Translations under genes and position numbers: made by a program
Notes under the pieces: generated by a model
The model's input: the letters and a program-made list of their open reading frames with translations, nothing else
What the model was told of the DNA's origin: nothing
The model's database searches: none
Shown here: piece by piece, positions 17,372 through 26,188 of the stretch
How the letters are laid out: each line of letters opens with the position of its first letter
Position numbering within the stretch: position 1 is the stretch's first letter
Assembly: GCA_012744475.1 (NCBI GenBank)
Contig: JAAYBV010000067.1
Span: 62,001-126,000, forward strand
Length of the DNA: 64,000 nucleotides
DNA from: Phycisphaerae bacterium
GTDB taxonomy: Bacteria > Planctomycetota > Phycisphaerae > Sedimentisphaerales > Anaerobacaceae
Reading direction: 5' to 3'

Positions 17372-18748
17372 CTAACCCCGGCCGGAGGCGGTCTTCAACA
17401 CCAGAGACCTTCCAAAGGCCTCACGGAACAGATCGGCTTTTTCCGCCGCACTTTGCAGTTCTGCCTGCGCGGTTTCTCGCACGTCGCAGACAAGGACAAT
17501 CCGGCGGTCCGATACCCGGCACTGAACGCCTCGCACGATGCTGTTATGGCTGCGGTCGAGACCATCGGCCACTCTCAGGATACCCGCCAGCGCACACACC
17601 CGGCGCTGCTCGGACTCACCGAGGTTCCGATAATGCTCGTGCCGCTCGCTGGGCAATGCCTTGCGATGATAGCGCGCTATCAGGGCGACCATCTGCCGCT
17701 CGGCCCGCCCGAACGGCATACCGGAATCGGACAGGATCAACCGCATGGAGGCCTTGTGGTGCCCTTGCGGACCTTCCGCCCAGCCGATGTCGTGCAGCAA
17801 CGCCGCGTAGTGAAGCAGGCTTCGGTCCCGCACACCCATCCGGTGAACTTCTTTCAATGCATCGAAGATCATCAACGCCAGTCTCGTGACCTGATGCGTG
17901 TGCGCGCGCTCGTACCGGCAGCGCTGCGCCAGGGCCAGGACCGTCTGCAATTCTGTGTCCGCGCGCCTCGGCCTGCGCGCATCGGACGATCCAGAGTCGC
18001 CGCGAAGCTGGTCCAGGCTCTTGCCCTTGCGGAAAACGTCGACAAATTCCCTCGGAAGACCTGCGGCATGGACGGCCCGCGCCACGCGGTTGATGTCGTA
18101 GGCGATACGCCGGTGATCGACGTTCAGGTCTTCCTTTGAGAACTCCAGGATCGCATACGAGGCCCGCCAGTCCCCCCCTTCCGGACGTCCGACACTACCC
18201 GGGTTGACGAACCACACCTCCCCTATGCGCCGAGCGAATGGATCGTGAGAATGCCCACAGACGACAACGTCGGCGTGGGCGGCCCGCGCCAGTGCCGCCA
18301 GGCGCTGCCGGGGCGTAGTTGAACCGATCAGCTCGTCGATCGACGCCGGACTGCCATGCACCATCAACACGTCGAATCCCTTGACGTTACGGCGCATCTG
18401 CTCCGGCAGAGATCGCAGTAGATGCCGGCTCTTGCCCTCCAGATGGGCGTCGTTCCATTGAAATGCGATGTACTTGGCGGGAGGCTTTGTGCGCTTCCAC
18501 GCGTCTGCCTTGCACGCGAAATCGAGGACTTTCCGATCGTAGTTGCCGACGATGCTGACCGCCTCGACTTCGCGCAGCCTCCGGAGAACCTCGTTGGGAA
18601 ACGGCGCATATCCGAGCATGTCTCCGAGATTCCAGATCTCGGCGATCCCTTCTTGCGCCGCATCCTCGAGCACGGCCTCCAGCGCCGGCAGATTGCCGTG
18701 GATGTCACTGAGCAGCGCTATCTTCGTCGATCGTGTCTTCCGTGCCAT
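17372..18748 (-). CDS. YfcE-like metallophosphoesterase fused to a Ppx-type HD domain
   Basis: The protein has 458 residues in two parts. Residues 1-250 are a calcineurin-like phosphoesterase: LLSDIHGNLPALEAVLEDA (metal Asp/His), IVGNYDRK, VCGHSHDPF and NPGSVGRP are all present. Residues about 280-458 are a helical HD domain (YAALLHDIGWAEGPQGHHKA, LIARYHRKALPS, ILRVADGLDRSHN) closely like the C-terminal module of Ppx/GppA. I chose ATG 18748 (MARKTRSTKI); the frame continues upstream only through the coding region of the CHAD gene, which it overlaps by 44 bp. Phosphodiesterase on a nucleotide or polyP-linked signal is an inference from context. Confidence 0.85.
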   Translation of the reverse strand: MARKTRSTKIALLSDIHGNLPALEAVLEDAAQEGIAEIWNLGDMLGYAPFPNEVLRRLREVEAVSIVGNYDRKVLDFACKADAWKRTKPPAKYIAFQWNDAHLEGKSRHLLRSLPEQMRRNVKGFDVLMVHGSPASIDELIGSTTPRQRLAALARAAHADVVVCGHSHDPFARRIGEVWFVNPGSVGRPEGGDWRASYAILEFSKEDLNVDHRRIAYDINRVARAVHAAGLPREFVDVFRKGKSLDQLRGDSGSSDARRPRRADTELQTVLALAQRCRYERAHTHQVTRLALMIFDALKEVHRMGVRDRSLLHYAALLHDIGWAEGPQGHHKASMRLILSDSGMPFGRAERQMVALIARYHRKALPSERHEHYRNLGESEQRRVCALAGILRVADGLDRSHNSIVRGVQCRVSDRRIVLVCDVRETAQAELQSAAEKADLFREAFGRSLVLKTASGRG

Positions 18749-19808
18749 GAATCGGCTCATCCTGCGATTCGACTTGCGGCGATGCTGAAGCCGCGTCGTC
18801 CGGTTGCAGCATCGCCTCCAGGCCGTCCCAGAGCCCTTCGGCGCAAAGGTGTTGCCAGTGCTCGAGCAACTCGGCAAAGACCTGCTGCCGGTGCCTGGCG
18901 CGTTCGTCCCGCAGGAATTCAAGTCCATCCCTCAGGCGGTTGAACGGCCGGGCGTGTCCGAAGTATTCGATGGTGCGACCTCGCTCCTGTTTGATGAACG
19001 TTCCCAGATTCCTTACCCAGACATCGCAGTCGTGGACATCTCCCAGCAGCGATTGCACCTTCCTGACGGCGCCAATCGCCCCATCGAGCTGTTTGCCGAA
19101 GGCTGGAACACAGATCTCCATCGTGTATCTGAGCCTCTTGGCGGCGATGCGGACCTGATGATGTCCGTCGATATCCTCCGGATCGCTCAGCGCAGGCTCG
19201 GTGGCCAACAGCTCGCCCTTGCGCCGCAGGATATGAGCAGCCGCCCGTTCCAACACAACCGGGCTTCGCAGGGGCACATCGTGCGTCCTCAATAGGAACC
19301 GGGACTTCTCGACTTCACCGTGCATGTCGACCAGCGTATCGCTGTCGTTCAGCGCTTCCAGCGCTTCGACGACCTTGGGCTGTACGGCGTCGCGGTCCTG
19401 CCGCAGCCGCAGCAGAAGACGCTCGATGCCTGGACGGCGCCGGCGGTCCTTCGTATCCAGGTCGGCGAAGACCTCCTCCACAAAGGCGATCTGCACATCG
19501 AGATCGCGGGCTGCGCCAAGCCCTCGGGTCAATCTTCGCAGCCGTCTTCGCCATCCGGCGGTCTTCTTCGAATCAAAACACTCGGCGAACATGCCCAGCG
19601 CCGCCCGCAGGCGACGCGACGCCACTCGCGTCTGGTGGACCGACTCGGTGTCTTTGTTCTCTCTGACGCCATGAATCTGTCCCACCAGCGCATCGAGCTG
19701 TGCGCTGACGTACTGACAGGCCAAAAGCCGGTAACTCGGATCGGCGGCCCCTGCGCCGGGCTTCGCGTGATGTCGGTTCTGTTCCATCGGTTCCATCGCC
19801 GGCGCCAT
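18705..19808 (-). CDS. CHAD-domain protein (probable polyphosphate binder)
   Basis: CHAD domains are helical, positively charged and known to bind inorganic polyphosphate; they are often genetically tied to Ppk. This 367-residue protein shows two CHAD repeats with the conserved His/Arg faces VHQTRVASRRLRAALGMF (about residues 55-72) and HHQVRIAAKRLRYTMEI (about 215-231). Long basic helices (RRRLRRLTRGLGAARDLD) and the conserved LGDVHDCDVWV follow. No fused CYTH triphosphatase domain is present. It ends inside the phosphoesterase-HD gene (44-bp overlap) and starts 6 bp after the kinase-like gene, so it is tightly embedded in the operon. The start could also be a few codons later. Confidence 0.92.
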   Translation of the reverse strand: MAPAMEPMEQNRHHAKPGAGAADPSYRLLACQYVSAQLDALVGQIHGVRENKDTESVHQTRVASRRLRAALGMFAECFDSKKTAGWRRRLRRLTRGLGAARDLDVQIAFVEEVFADLDTKDRRRRPGIERLLLRLRQDRDAVQPKVVEALEALNDSDTLVDMHGEVEKSRFLLRTHDVPLRSPVVLERAAAHILRRKGELLATEPALSDPEDIDGHHQVRIAAKRLRYTMEICVPAFGKQLDGAIGAVRKVQSLLGDVHDCDVWVRNLGTFIKQERGRTIEYFGHARPFNRLRDGLEFLRDERARHRQQVFAELLEHWQHLCAEGLWDGLEAMLQPDDAASASPQVESQDEPIHGTEDTIDEDSAAQ

Positions 19809-19814
19809 TGGACG

Positions 19815-20564
19815 TCAGGCCATCAACTCCTGCGACCACTTCTCGGCCCAAGCTGATCTGCTGCCCTCAAGCAAAGCGACAAATGCGGCCAGGGCCCGAC
19901 GTGCGTCGCCGATCGGGTAGTAGAATGCGTCCCAATGCTCGCTGTCTTCGCCGTCATGGCAGGGAATGACATGGTCGAACCGCCACGCCTGTCGCATCTC
20001 GCCACAGGCGCTGGCCGCACGGACCTCGATGTTCTCCAGGTCTTTCTCTGAGAGAATCCCCTTCTGTCTTGCCGTGCGGCGCAGGAGCTTGCGCCGCATG
20101 ACGTCGGTAACGAATTCGGGCAGGCACACGCTTGGGGTTCGCGCCTTCAATTCGACGATCTCCTCAGCCGCCAGCGGCGACAGGAAGATGCTCAAGACCG
20201 GAATCTGCTGCACTTGGGCGAAATCGAGCAACCCCGAGCCGATGAACGGATTGCCTTCAAAGAACACGTCGCAAGTCGCGTCTGACGCACATCGCAGTCC
20301 CAGTTCGCGCGTATCGAACGCCTGCAGGTCGCTGCGGACGTCGAAGACACGGAACTGTGGTTGGTCGCGGAGGCTCTCGATGAACTGGCGGCTTCGAAAA
20401 TGAAAATCGACCCCATCCACCTCCCCCGGGCGCGGCGCCCGGCTGTCATAGAGCACGAACTTGGCCTGCCGGCCGGCGATATCGGGGTGAAACTTCTTCA
20501 ACGCCGTATAGAGCGGCCCCTTACCCACACAGGATGGCCCGGAGAGGATGACCAGACGTCCCAC
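19815..20564 (-). CDS. Guanylate-kinase-like P-loop protein with altered nucleotide motifs
   Basis: The 249-residue protein begins with a guanylate-kinase-like P-loop, LVILSGPSCVGKGPLYTAL, where the Ser/Thr that follows GK or GKG in true Gmk is replaced by Pro. It keeps the GMP-domain stretch SRAPRPGEVDGVDFHF. Residues expected to hold GMP later in the domain are not obvious (VFDVRSDLQAFDTRELG). It is longer than housekeeping Gmk (about 200 residues), with a 50-residue C-terminal extension. Being inside a polyP operon, it may phosphorylate or sense another nucleotide. The start is GTG 20564 after a GGGGGA. Fold is confident; substrate is open. Confidence 0.78.
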   Translation of the reverse strand: MGRLVILSGPSCVGKGPLYTALKKFHPDIAGRQAKFVLYDSRAPRPGEVDGVDFHFRSRQFIESLRDQPQFRVFDVRSDLQAFDTRELGLRCASDATCDVFFEGNPFIGSGLLDFAQVQQIPVLSIFLSPLAAEEIVELKARTPSVCLPEFVTDVMRRKLLRRTARQKGILSEKDLENIEVRAASACGEMRQAWRFDHVIPCHDGEDSEHWDAFYYPIGDARRALAAFVALLEGSRSAWAEKWSQELMA

Positions 20565-20601
20565 GGTATCCCCCGTTCGACGAATCTGTTCCGTTCAATT
20601 C

Positions 20602-21246
20602 TCAACGTATGGAAGCATACGCCGCCCCGGCCGCCGAATCAAGGCCAAAGCGGCGGCGCCCGCGGGCCGTTTCGACCTCGATCGCCACACACTTGCGAAA
20701 GGTCTTCTCGAAGAGATCCGCCTTGGGAAGGCTCCTGCGGATGCGCGGCGCGCCGTGGCCGAACACCGTCAGCCTCACGGAACCAGACCGTGCTCTACAA
20801 CGCAGGTCCTTCACCCGACCGGCCTGTGCCTTGTCCAGTCCGTCCGCGAGACGCAACAGCGCTGCCAGCTTGGCCACATAGCGCCGGTCATCCGGCTCCA
20901 GATCTTTGAAGTACGAGTGCCGCTTGCTGGGCAGCGGTCCCCGATGGTAACGGGCGACCAGGCCGATCATGACCCGCTCATGCCGTCGGAACGGCAATTC
21001 CGAAGAGCCGATAATGATGTCGCGCGCCGCCTTGTGGTGGCCTCTCGGATTCTGCTTCTTGCCGATGTCGTGAAGAAGGGCGGCGGCATGAATCCATCTC
21101 CGCTCGGTGTTGCCCATGCCGTGGAGCGGCCGGAGTTGATCGAACAACCGAAGCGCCAGCCTGCTCACACAAAGGGCGTGCTCCTTCTCAAAACGGCACG
21201 CGACGCCCAGTGCGATTGTCCTATTGAACCTATCCCTGCAATTCAC
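20602..21246 (-). CDS. Stand-alone HD-domain protein of the Ppx C-terminal type
   Basis: This 214-residue protein consists only of the HD module seen at the ends of the Ppx/GppA and phosphoesterase genes downstream. Landmarks are HAAALLHDIGKKQNPRGHHK, VGLVARYHRGPLPSKR and LLRLADGLDKAQAG. HD domains hydrolyse phosphate esters in a metal-dependent way. It appears to be the first gene of the leftward cluster, starting at GTG 21246 after AAAGG, 37 bp ahead of the kinase-like gene. No enzyme activity is proven for this subgroup; regulation of polyP or alarmone level is inferred from company. Confidence 0.85.
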   Translation of the reverse strand: MNCRDRFNRTIALGVACRFEKEHALCVSRLALRLFDQLRPLHGMGNTERRWIHAAALLHDIGKKQNPRGHHKAARDIIIGSSELPFRRHERVMIGLVARYHRGPLPSKRHSYFKDLEPDDRRYVAKLAALLRLADGLDKAQAGRVKDLRCRARSGSVRLTVFGHGAPRIRRSLPKADLFEKTFRKCVAIEVETARGRRRFGLDSAAGAAYASIR

Positions 21247-21631
21247 AACGACCTTTCTACCTTGCGGAGCGATCCAACTGGTTCCTTTGTTGTATCGGTC
21301 GGGACACCCTCACAAGTCCAAAGGATGACGCAGATTCCCGGCCTCTCCCGGCGCCGATTGATGACGACCGAGCCGCGAGACAGAGTCCTCGACGCCACGT
21401 CTTTCCAAAGCAACCCATTGCTGTAGAAGACTTTAGCACCCTTGCGTTGGCGTCGGATTAGGATATCGTTAGCTTCTCGCTGGGATCATGCACTGGTCAT
21501 ATGGCGAAGATTCAACGCCTTGGGCGCGCAAAGACGTGCGGCAGTGTGGACACTCCATCCACACTGCCGCATCGTTTGCCAAGTGCTAACGCGGTGTCGA
21601 ACCCCGCCGTCTGCCTCGTCTGAGCAGACTC
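21247..21631. other. Intergenic stretch upstream of the polyP cluster with a strong hairpin
   Basis: About 385 bp separate the PRC-barrel gene's end from the HD gene's start (both leftward). It must hold the polyP cluster's promoter, but I find no confident -35/-10 pair. A 13-bp hairpin lies at 21538-21570. Confidence 0.45.
21538..21570 (-). terminator. Perfect 13-bp hairpin, probable terminator of the PRC-barrel gene
   Basis: GCGGCAGTGTGGA (21538-21550) pairs perfectly with TCCACACTGCCGC (21558-21570) around a 7-nt loop. It lies 61 bp past the PRC-barrel gene stop. The 3' flank is only weakly U-rich, so it could instead be a protein-binding palindrome or a processing site. Confidence 0.5.
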
Positions 21632-23176
21632 CTACCATTCCGATGCGGGACGGGTCAGGTTGTCGACGTCCCATTGTGGGGCGCCGTTGGCGTCACGCAG
21701 ACGGCACGTCACGTCCCCGCTCTGGATTGTCGAGGCCATCAGAACCTCACCGCTCCAGGCGGCGATCCGGGCTGGCGCTCCCATCACAGTCACTTCATCG
21801 CCGAAGTGAAGCGAGACGCCCTGGCTTTCCATGAAGGGGCGAGGTCCCGCATGGATCACCCACGTCGGGCCCTCACGAGTCTTGACGCTGAGCGAAAGCC
21901 CCTCCACCGCGTTGCGGCCAGGACGAAAGACTCCTATGCTCTGGATCGTCCCGCGGACTGTCGTGACCAAGCCAGGGTCAAAACGCCGGTTGTACTCACT
22001 GCCCGGCCTCCACACCGAGACATCGAGATCTCTATCCGAGCGGCTGGGCTTCATCTCTTCGATCATGGGACCTTCACCTGGAATGTAGCCGAGCGTTTCC
22101 CAATACGGGGTCGCCGCAAATCGCGTCTCGATTCCGCGGGCGTACAACGGGTCACCCAGATAAGGGAAACCCTCGGCGCGGGTGAAAGCCACAGCCTTCA
22201 GCATCGGTGCATCCGCATCGACGCGTACCGCCTGCAATGGCGGCACCACCTCGATCGCGCCCCATGGCACGAGAGCCAGGTCTCGATCCAGAGCCCAAGG
22301 AGTCGTTTTCAGGATCACGACGCCGTAAGTCACCTTGTCACTCGTGGTATCGACGACGATGTCGTCCAGACGGCCCAGTGTTTGCCCCTGCAAGTCTTTG
22401 GCCGACATCCCAATCAACTGCGTCACTCTGCGCGAGTCGACGGGCAACCGCTTGTCGGCCGCCATCATCCTTGTCTGTCGAGACGGCGATTCCTGATAAC
22501 TCGGGCCGGACATGTGATGCCCCTCGCGGTACAGCGTACTGATCTTCTCTACCCAGTCTTCATCCGCCCGGTCAGGCCAGCGGTCCTTCGGGAAACCCGC
22601 CGCGCCGGCAAAGGCTGTTGAATCAAACGTCCCGGCCTGGTGTTCCTCGGGGAAAGCCGACGTCCCGGCATACTCGGCCCAGTACGGCGTACGGATCTGA
22701 TAGTCCGCCGCAGAGTCCGGCACGCTATCGAGGTATGCCTTCCTCACATTGAGGACGTAGGCATCCTTCTCCGGATGCCTGCAGAACTCGGACCACGGCA
22801 CGGCGAAGAGTCTGTTGCGAAGACCGAGGAATCCGCCAGATGAAAGGGCCGCGTAACTGATCGAATCACCGCGACTGTCCAGAACGACATCCTCAATACG
22901 GCCAAGCTTCTCGCCCCGGCTGCCCAGAACGGGTTTGCCGATCACCTGGCCAAGCCGCTGGTAGGCCGGTTGCGTCGCCACGATGCTGTCCGACTCCATC
23001 CAGATGCCTGTCGACTCGGACGCCGCCTTGGAACTCATCTTCGGCTCATCGCCGCCCTTCATGCTGCAAGGTGTTTCGCTCTGCGGGGTCTCGGCAGTCA
23101 CCAATGCGGCCGTCCAGAGCAGTATTACCACTGCCACGCAGCCGACTCTCATCCCTGATACGAGCCTACGATACAT
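21632..23176 (-). CDS. Exported protein with two PRC-barrel domains
   Basis: The protein has 514 residues and an N-terminal signal sequence (VGCVAVVILLWTAALVTAET). The first PRC-barrel is at about residues 75-150 (VIGKPVLGSRGEKLGRIEDV, VLDSRGDSISYAAL). The second is at about 255-330 (LIGMSAKDLQGQTLGRLDDI, VVDTTSDKVTYGVVIL). Each is followed by a similar stretch containing TPYWAE or TPYWET, so the protein is an internal duplication. A C-terminal small beta domain resembles an OB-fold (VRGTIQSIGVFRPGR, FGDEVTVMGAPARIA). PRC-barrels are known from photosynthetic reaction centres and RNA-processing proteins; exported versions have no fixed role. The start follows AAGGAG. Confidence 0.8.
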   Translation of the reverse strand: MYRRLVSGMRVGCVAVVILLWTAALVTAETPQSETPCSMKGGDEPKMSSKAASESTGIWMESDSIVATQPAYQRLGQVIGKPVLGSRGEKLGRIEDVVLDSRGDSISYAALSSGGFLGLRNRLFAVPWSEFCRHPEKDAYVLNVRKAYLDSVPDSAADYQIRTPYWAEYAGTSAFPEEHQAGTFDSTAFAGAAGFPKDRWPDRADEDWVEKISTLYREGHHMSGPSYQESPSRQTRMMAADKRLPVDSRRVTQLIGMSAKDLQGQTLGRLDDIVVDTTSDKVTYGVVILKTTPWALDRDLALVPWGAIEVVPPLQAVRVDADAPMLKAVAFTRAEGFPYLGDPLYARGIETRFAATPYWETLGYIPGEGPMIEEMKPSRSDRDLDVSVWRPGSEYNRRFDPGLVTTVRGTIQSIGVFRPGRNAVEGLSLSVKTREGPTWVIHAGPRPFMESQGVSLHFGDEVTVMGAPARIAAWSGEVLMASTIQSGDVTCRLRDANGAPQWDVDNLTRPASEW

Positions 23177-23384
23177 GATCGAATCTCCTTATCTGTTTTC
23201 CGGTTTTCCCCTCCACACATTGTCCTAAATCCCTACCGGTGAAGAACGGCTTCACCTTCCTGCTGTCAGGAACCAGATACGAGGATGATGCGGTGCAGTT
23301 GCTCAGGCGTACGCCTCATTCCTCCCGAGCATTTTGCTTACCGGCAGATGTGAGGTGATTTGGCAAGGCGGCGATGATGAACCG

Positions 23385-24512
23385 TCAGAGACCGACGGCC
23401 GTCGCGACCGACCCGTCGGTTGCACTGGTTTCGCTCGACAGACAGGCTACATATTTCAGCCAGTCCTGTTCGAGCACGCCGATCGAACCGAAGTGCCGGA
23501 CGAAATCGCGTCGTAGAGTGACAGAGGACCGGCGCCCCATCGGAGAGGCGGAGAGATCAGCCAAATAGGCGGACAACGCGTCCGGATAGTGCGTCAGCAG
23601 AAACCCAAGAAGCCCCCAGCACTGGGCATAGACATCGGCCGGCGCCGACCCGAGCGCATCGGGACCCGCCAGGACCGACAATTCACGCAGAGGAAGCAGA
23701 ACCTCCCCGGCGTGGAGCTTTGCCAGTGTCCGCCGCCGGGCCATGTTGCCGATCGGGTCCCATTGCGGCAGGGCGCTGCCTTCGAAGAAGGTGGCCAGAC
23801 CCTCGGAAACCCACAGGGGGTACATCACTCCACGTTTCTGAAGCCCGCGGTTGTAGGCCAGTTGGTGCGTCATTTCATGCGTGAGCACAAGCACGAGTTC
23901 AGACGACGCCGGAAAGGCGTACGATCCATCGGGGAATCGCGATTCCCTCTCCACCAGAAGTGGTGAAGCGTCGCTCCTATCGGCATCTCGAACCTCGATC
24001 AATCCCTCAGAGCACAGCACAACCTGATTGGTTCGGGTCGAGTAGTACGCCTCCCGGAAGACCGCACCGACATGTTCCGCGCTCAGCCAGTACCGACGGT
24101 ATTGCCCTCGATCGTCGGAACACACCCAGATCAGGGGCTGACTTGGCACGTCGAGCGACAGACCGTGCAGGGCCATCGCGTGTAGAAGTCTGGCGTGGAT
24201 CATCTCCAGGAGGTCGCCAAGGGCAGATGAAGTGGGTGAAGCATCGCCGGAGGACACCAGGAAATGGCTGGTCCGATACAGCACCGATGACGAGAGAACC
24301 TGACCGCCGGTGGAAACGCCGGCACGCTGCGGCGTTTCACCGAAGCAGCGGGCGCCGGACTGGTGCAGCACGATCATGGCGACTACCGTCAGGCAGATGT
24401 GAACGAATCCTGTATACTTCACCTTGGCAAATTCCTCGGTCCCAGTGCGCCCCTTGCGAGGCATACCTCTCCAGCCAGGCCGAGTACTGCTCGTGCGTTT
24501 CGAATCTGCCAT
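23385..24512 (-). CDS. Membrane-anchored HExxH metalloprotease-like protein (DUF1570-like)
   Basis: About 375 residues. An N-terminal hydrophobic segment (GFVHICLTVVAMIVLHQSG) marks export or anchoring. The zinc motif is LVLTHEMTHQLAYN, with a likely third ligand in the following SEGLATFFEG, a gluzincin-type layout. This resembles planctomycete DUF1570/peptidase MA-like proteins. The start is uncertain: ATG 24512 (MADSKRTSS), ATG 24545 or ATG 24464 are all possible, and only the last has a purine-rich GGAGAGG close by. The neighbouring PRC-barrel gene is 208 bp away on the same strand. The substrate is unknown. Confidence 0.7.
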   Translation of the reverse strand: MADSKRTSSTRPGWRGMPRKGRTGTEEFAKVKYTGFVHICLTVVAMIVLHQSGARCFGETPQRAGVSTGGQVLSSSVLYRTSHFLVSSGDASPTSSALGDLLEMIHARLLHAMALHGLSLDVPSQPLIWVCSDDRGQYRRYWLSAEHVGAVFREAYYSTRTNQVVLCSEGLIEVRDADRSDASPLLVERESRFPDGSYAFPASSELVLVLTHEMTHQLAYNRGLQKRGVMYPLWVSEGLATFFEGSALPQWDPIGNMARRRTLAKLHAGEVLLPLRELSVLAGPDALGSAPADVYAQCWGLLGFLLTHYPDALSAYLADLSASPMGRRSSVTLRRDFVRHFGSIGVLEQDWLKYVACLSSETSATDGSVATAVGL

Positions 24513-24940
24513 GAAGTAGCTATCGACCGCTTCGTGGCCCGACATGAAGTGCGACGGGTTTTATCTGAGAACAGGCCTTGCGAGCCCCCATTCTGGTATG
24601 GCCCTCACTCCATTGAAGTGATACGGCGATCAACCGGCAGAATTGTAGCATCGGTGCCAGTCACATGCAAGTTTTTTCGTTCACAGATCTGCGGGGATCG
24701 ATTGACCCACAAAACGTGCGGGATTGCCTTCCGCAGTACATGCCTTGATTTACGGCCCGTCGGCGGCGACAATAGAGGGTCGATCGGGAATGAATCGCCT
24801 GTAGCGCGGACTGTGATTTGGCCCGGTGCGTCTTCAACGCGACTCAATCGTAAATCGTAGATGGTGAATTGCAGCGGGACGATCCGCGTGCAATGGAGAT
24901 CGCGGCCGATCCATGGCCGGCCGACGAGAGCAATCACAAC
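24513..24940. other. Intergenic stretch between divergent genes
   Basis: About 430 bp hold the start regions of the leftward protease-like gene and the rightward flavoprotein gene. No convincing RNA gene, repeat or promoter pair was found. Confidence 0.4.
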
Positions 24941-26188
24941 ATGAAGACCGACATCTGTGTAATCGGAGCGGGACCGGCGGGACTGATGGCGGCCATCGGC
25001 GCTGTATCAGAGCGCATCTCCGTGACGGTGCTGGAGGCCAATCGCGCTGCCGGACGCAAGCTCCTGGTCACCGGCGGTGGGCGATGCAACCTCACGCATG
25101 ATGCGACCATCGACGAATTCGTCCGCGCGTTCGGCGACGCGGGCCGATTCCTGCGTCACAGCCTTCATGAGATGTCGCCCGAAGCGATCCGAACGTTCTT
25201 CCACGATCGCGGCCTGCCCACCACGGTCGAGTCCGATGGCTGTGTCTTCCCCGCGAAAGGCCGCGCGCCCGACGTGCTCCGAATCCTCCAGAACGAGGTC
25301 GAGCGATCCGGCGTGCGCCTGTTGTGCGAGAGTCCCGTCACCGACGTTGCTTTGCAGGATGACGGCTTCGCGGTTACCACGCCTGCGCAGGTGGTCGCCG
25401 CCAAACGTCTGATCGTCGCCACAGGCGGCCTGTCCTGGCTTGGCACCGGATCCACCGGCGACGGCTACCGGTTCGCTTCGGCCCTGGGTCACGCGGTGAT
25501 CGCCCCGAAGGCGGCTCTGGTGCCGCTTGTCACCAGCGAGAAATGGCCCGGCGACCTGGCGGGCGTCTCCCTTTCCGACGTGCGTATCCGCCTGGCCGGC
25601 GCATCACGAAGGACCGTGTCGAGCGGGGCAATCGTGTTCACCCAGGATGGTCTCGGCGGGCCCGCCGCACAGGACATGAGTCGTTTGCTGGCCGACGAAC
25701 TGGCGGATGGAGGCCACATCATCGCCCTTCAGATCGATCTGATGCCCTCGGTTCAGGAGGCCGAGTTGGACCAGCAGCTTCAACAGCAGATGGCTGCCAG
25801 CGCGAAGAAAGCCGTGTCGAACGCCCTGGCCGATCTCGTCCCGAGACGACTGGCTTCGACGCTCCGCAAGTTGGCTGGATGCGATGGAGACACCCCGGCA
25901 GGCCAGATCAGAAAGGAGACGCGAAGGGCCCTGCTGAAACTCTTGAAAGCCTTGCCACTGCACGTGACAGGAACCCGGCCCCTCGCCGAAGCCACCGTAA
26001 CCCGGGGCGGCGTGGACCGGCGCCAGATCGATCCGAAGACAATGGGCTCGAAGCTCTGCGCGGGCCTGTTCTTCGCGGGCGAGCTGATCGACGTCGACGG
26101 TCCCTGTGGCGGCTACAACCTCCAGATGTGCTTCTCCACCGGAACTCTGGCCGGACGCGCAGCGGCGCGTCAATTGGCGGGCCTGTAA
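24941..26188 (+). CDS. FAD-dependent oxidoreductase, HI0933/YhiN family
   Basis: This 415-residue flavoprotein starts with a dinucleotide-binding motif, CVIGAGPAGLMAAI, then GRKLLVTGGGRCNLTH, the family's signature. C-terminal FAD contacts are LCAGLFFAGELIDVDGPCGG and YNLQMCFSTG. The length matches YhiN/HI0933 proteins, whose reaction is not established. I chose ATG 24941 (MKTDICVIGAG), since the upstream extension is not conserved-looking. Its 3' end overlaps the convergent M48 protease gene by 19 bp. Confidence 0.93.
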   Translation: MKTDICVIGAGPAGLMAAIGAVSERISVTVLEANRAAGRKLLVTGGGRCNLTHDATIDEFVRAFGDAGRFLRHSLHEMSPEAIRTFFHDRGLPTTVESDGCVFPAKGRAPDVLRILQNEVERSGVRLLCESPVTDVALQDDGFAVTTPAQVVAAKRLIVATGGLSWLGTGSTGDGYRFASALGHAVIAPKAALVPLVTSEKWPGDLAGVSLSDVRIRLAGASRRTVSSGAIVFTQDGLGGPAAQDMSRLLADELADGGHIIALQIDLMPSVQEAELDQQLQQQMAASAKKAVSNALADLVPRRLASTLRKLAGCDGDTPAGQIRKETRRALLKLLKALPLHVTGTRPLAEATVTRGGVDRRQIDPKTMGSKLCAGLFFAGELIDVDGPCGGYNLQMCFSTGTLAGRAAARQLAGL

